A program made the position numbers and the translations under genes. 8,407 nucleotides of DNA, from positions 1-8,407 of the forward strand of contig JADFON010000058.1 of NCBI GenBank assembly GCA_022562855.1, read 5' to 3'. The stretch's first letter is position 1. Each line of letters opens with the position of its first letter. This document shows positions 7,147 to 8,407 of this stretch, in pieces. The stretch is from Candidatus Zhuqueibacterota bacterium. Its GTDB lineage: Bacteria; SM23-31. The notes beneath the pieces are model-generated. The model worked only from the letters and a program-made list of their open reading frames with translations. It searched no databases and was not told where the DNA came from.

Positions 7147-8073
7147 CTATTTATGCTTCAAATTGTCATCTTCCGGGAGGCTATGAGTTGTCTTAGCCAA
7201 TTTTATGATTTCCTCCTGTTCGAGTATTCCTTTTTCCGTTATAAAACGGATTCCGTTGCGTAGCGGAACAGACTCGAAATACCGGTTTTTGACCAGGATA
7301 TACTTGCTGCGCGTACGTAATATTTCTTCCGGAGGATGACTATCCGTTTCACGAGGATAAAAAGATTGCGCCAGTATTTTATCGGTTGTTGATGCGACAT
7401 AAACGGGAATATTCTGTGTCAATGCGAGATCCACAATAAGACCCGTCCCAACCTTGTTTGTAAATTGTGTTTCGCTGATCCAGTCTGCTCCGATAATAAC
7501 GCGGTGTGCGGATGGAATGTAATGGGACAAATGAATGTCGATTACAAGCGATACAGGTATTGAATACTTCGAAAGCTGTTTGGCAAAAAGTATCCCCTCG
7601 TTCATGGGACGCGCTTCTGAAAGAATTACAGAGAATGGGATGCCTTTTTTACGGGCAGAAATTAATACCTGTGCAACCGAACCGCTGGAGCTGTAAGTTA
7701 GAATTCTTATATTAGGGTCAATTATTTCTCTTCCAACGTCCCCGAGACGTTCCACCGCCGACTTACTATATTTGGTTTGCTTTTTGAGATAACGGACTAT
7801 TGTTGATTGTGCCGCTTCAGTAGATAATTTGTCTTTTTTTAAATTTTCCGCAAAATCAGCAGCAGAGAGCATCCCGTTTCGAATCGACGCCATAAACGGT
7901 TGTGCATCTGCCAAACGTGTACAGGTGCGTTGGAACTCTTTTATCAATATTTTTGAAGATTTGTATTGCCTTTCATTGAGTAACGTGACCAGAACATGCA
8001 TAGTATTCCCGGTCAATTGAAAAGCTCCGGAAAGGTTGTCGTTCCGAATGCCTGCAACGATCCTGTTTTTCAT
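7147..8073 (-). CDS. eIF2B alpha/beta/delta-like, ribose-1,5-bisphosphate-isomerase-fold protein
   Basis: The 308-residue length matches the eIF2B alpha and archaeal ribose-1,5-bisphosphate (R15P) isomerase families (IF-2B domain, PF01008). A helical N-terminal region (about 1-115) precedes a Rossmann-like domain with the family's ordered motifs: NIRILTYSSSGS (121-132), ILSEARPMNEG (150-160), IIGADWI (193-199), TNKVGTGLIVDLA (205-217) and the C-terminal FITEKGIL (277-284). Asp197 in GAD corresponds to the catalytic Asp of R15P isomerase. The catalytic Cys expected in the THCHS-like motif is Ser128 here (TYSSSGS), so isomerase activity is doubtful; eIF2B regulatory subunits also lack this Cys. 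It could be a sugar-phosphate isomerase variant or a nucleotide- or sugar-phosphate-binding regulator. It has no signal peptide, so it is cytoplasmic. No clear Shine-Dalgarno sequence precedes the ATG (AT-rich ATTTAAA). It is 74 bases upstream of the first S9 peptidase gene on the same strand with no terminator between, so co-transcription is likely. Confidence 0.82.
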   Translation of the reverse strand: MKNRIVAGIRNDNLSGAFQLTGNTMHVLVTLLNERQYKSSKILIKEFQRTCTRLADAQPFMASIRNGMLSAADFAENLKKDKLSTEAAQSTIVRYLKKQTKYSKSAVERLGDVGREIIDPNIRILTYSSSGSVAQVLISARKKGIPFSVILSEARPMNEGILFAKQLSKYSIPVSLVIDIHLSHYIPSAHRVIIGADWISETQFTNKVGTGLIVDLALTQNIPVYVASTTDKILAQSFYPRETDSHPPEEILRTRSKYILVKNRYFESVPLRNGIRFITEKGILEQEEIIKLAKTTHSLPEDDNLKHK

Positions 8074-8200
8074 TTTAAATTAAAGCAGAAGCAGCAATGG
8101 TAAGAAAACAACTTCATAGTAAAATCTTTCGAGGAAAAAAACAAGATATTTTTCTGCAAAAATATAATTGTTCTGTGCAAAGAAATTTTGTATACTTATG

Positions 8201-8259
8201 ACGTAAGCCCCGAAATGACAGGGGCATGCCATACTTCATCACATAGTGAGCGCTTACGT
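8201..8259. repeat. Nested inverted repeat (possible cruciform or dispersed palindromic element)
   Basis: The outer arms ACGTAAGC (8201-8208) and GCTTACGT (8252-8259) are exact 8-bp complements 43 bases apart. Inside, GCCCC (8207-8211) and GGGGC (8221-8225) form a second hairpin with a 9-base loop. It overlaps the left outer arm by two bases, so the two stems compete slightly. GGCATGCC (8223-8230) is an additional perfect palindrome. No T-tract follows, so it is not an obvious terminator. Such nesting is typical of small dispersed intergenic palindromes, but one copy alone cannot prove that. Confidence 0.6.
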
Positions 8260-8261
8260 GG

Positions 8262-8304
8262 CGGGAAAGATTCCTGACTTTACATGTTTCCCGATACTTC
8301 GGGA
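8262..8304. repeat. Two mutually exclusive hairpins sharing one arm
   Basis: CGGGAAA (8262-8268) is the exact complement of TTTCCCG (8287-8293). TCCCGA (8289-8294) is also the exact complement of TCGGGA (8299-8304), with a 4-base TACT loop. The two stems share bases 8289-8293, so only one can form at a time. No U-run follows the second hairpin, so a simple attenuator is not supported. It may belong to the same palindromic element as 8201-8259. Confidence 0.55.
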
Positions 8305-8407
8305 GGAATAATAAACATTGTTTCCGAATAAAAATTTACTACAGAGCACTATGAACGCACATTAATTAACAACTAAAAAAATGACCTTAGAAAGTGCGAA
8401 TGACAGA

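Larger units (their letters stand above)
8074..8407. other. Non-coding right end: leader of the minus-strand genes plus palindrome cluster
   Basis: No ORF of useful length lies in these 334 bases on either strand. The part from 8074 to about 8200 is AT-rich and must contain the leader, and probably the promoter, of the eIF2B-like gene on the minus strand. The part from 8201 to 8304 is GC-richer and made largely of inverted repeats. The rest is AT-rich again and runs to an ATG at 8381 that stays open for nine codons to the window edge, which might begin a plus-strand gene but cannot be judged. Confidence 0.6.

Noticed and set aside
8157-8164. Possible Bacteroidota-type -7 box (TATTTTTG on the minus strand, fitting TAnnTTTG) upstream of the eIF2B-like gene
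   Set aside because: No TTG element lies at the usual distance upstream, the region is rich in A and T, and the phylum is not established, so the match may be chance.
8381-8407. ATG open to the window edge (MTLESANDR) as the start of a plus-strand gene
   Set aside because: Only nine codons are visible, there is no Shine-Dalgarno sequence, and the end resembles a repeat string seen at 8214-8221.

Overview
The window holds five protein-coding genes in two blocks that converge on a strong terminator at about 2005-2042. The plus-strand block has the 3' part of a cobalamin-type ABC substrate-binding protein (cut by the window edge), then a secreted glucose/sorbosone-dehydrogenase-like beta-propeller protein. 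The minus-strand block, read from 8073 down to 2083, has an eIF2B/ribose-1,5-bisphosphate-isomerase-fold protein followed by two large tandem secreted S9 (prolyl-oligopeptidase family) peptidases. About 330 bases without a convincing gene close the right end, carrying several inverted repeats.

The organism is a bacterium. Medium GC, Gly/Arg-rich linkers in exported proteins, tandem secreted S9 peptidases with DPP IV-type propellers, and a cobalamin-binding protein with the TQDQCEVCAV motif together suggest a member of the FCB assemblage (Bacteroidota/Ignavibacteria/Calditrichota/Marinimicrobia-like). This is inference only: there is no rRNA or other phylogenetic marker. Shine-Dalgarno sequences are clear for three genes (GGAGG or GAGGA) and not visible for the eIF2B-like gene.

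Functionally, the two peptidases look like paralogues from a local duplication. By hand count they are about 84% identical over 153 residues around the nucleophile, but they differ in their low-complexity insertions. Both keep a complete Ser-Asp-His triad and a signal peptide, so they probably degrade peptides outside the cytoplasm. The short gaps (74 and 52 bases), common strand and lack of visible terminators suggest that the three minus-strand genes can be co-transcribed. Nothing in the sequence ties the eIF2B-like protein to peptide degradation. The two plus-strand genes are separated by 88 bases and may be independent.

I see no transposase, CRISPR array, tRNA, rRNA or phage gene. I also see no clearly new multi-gene system. 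The most unusual items are the Gly/Arg repeat tracts in two exported proteins, the divergent insertions inside the catalytic domain of the peptidases, the Cys-to-Ser change in the eIF2B-like protein, and the palindrome cluster at the right end.
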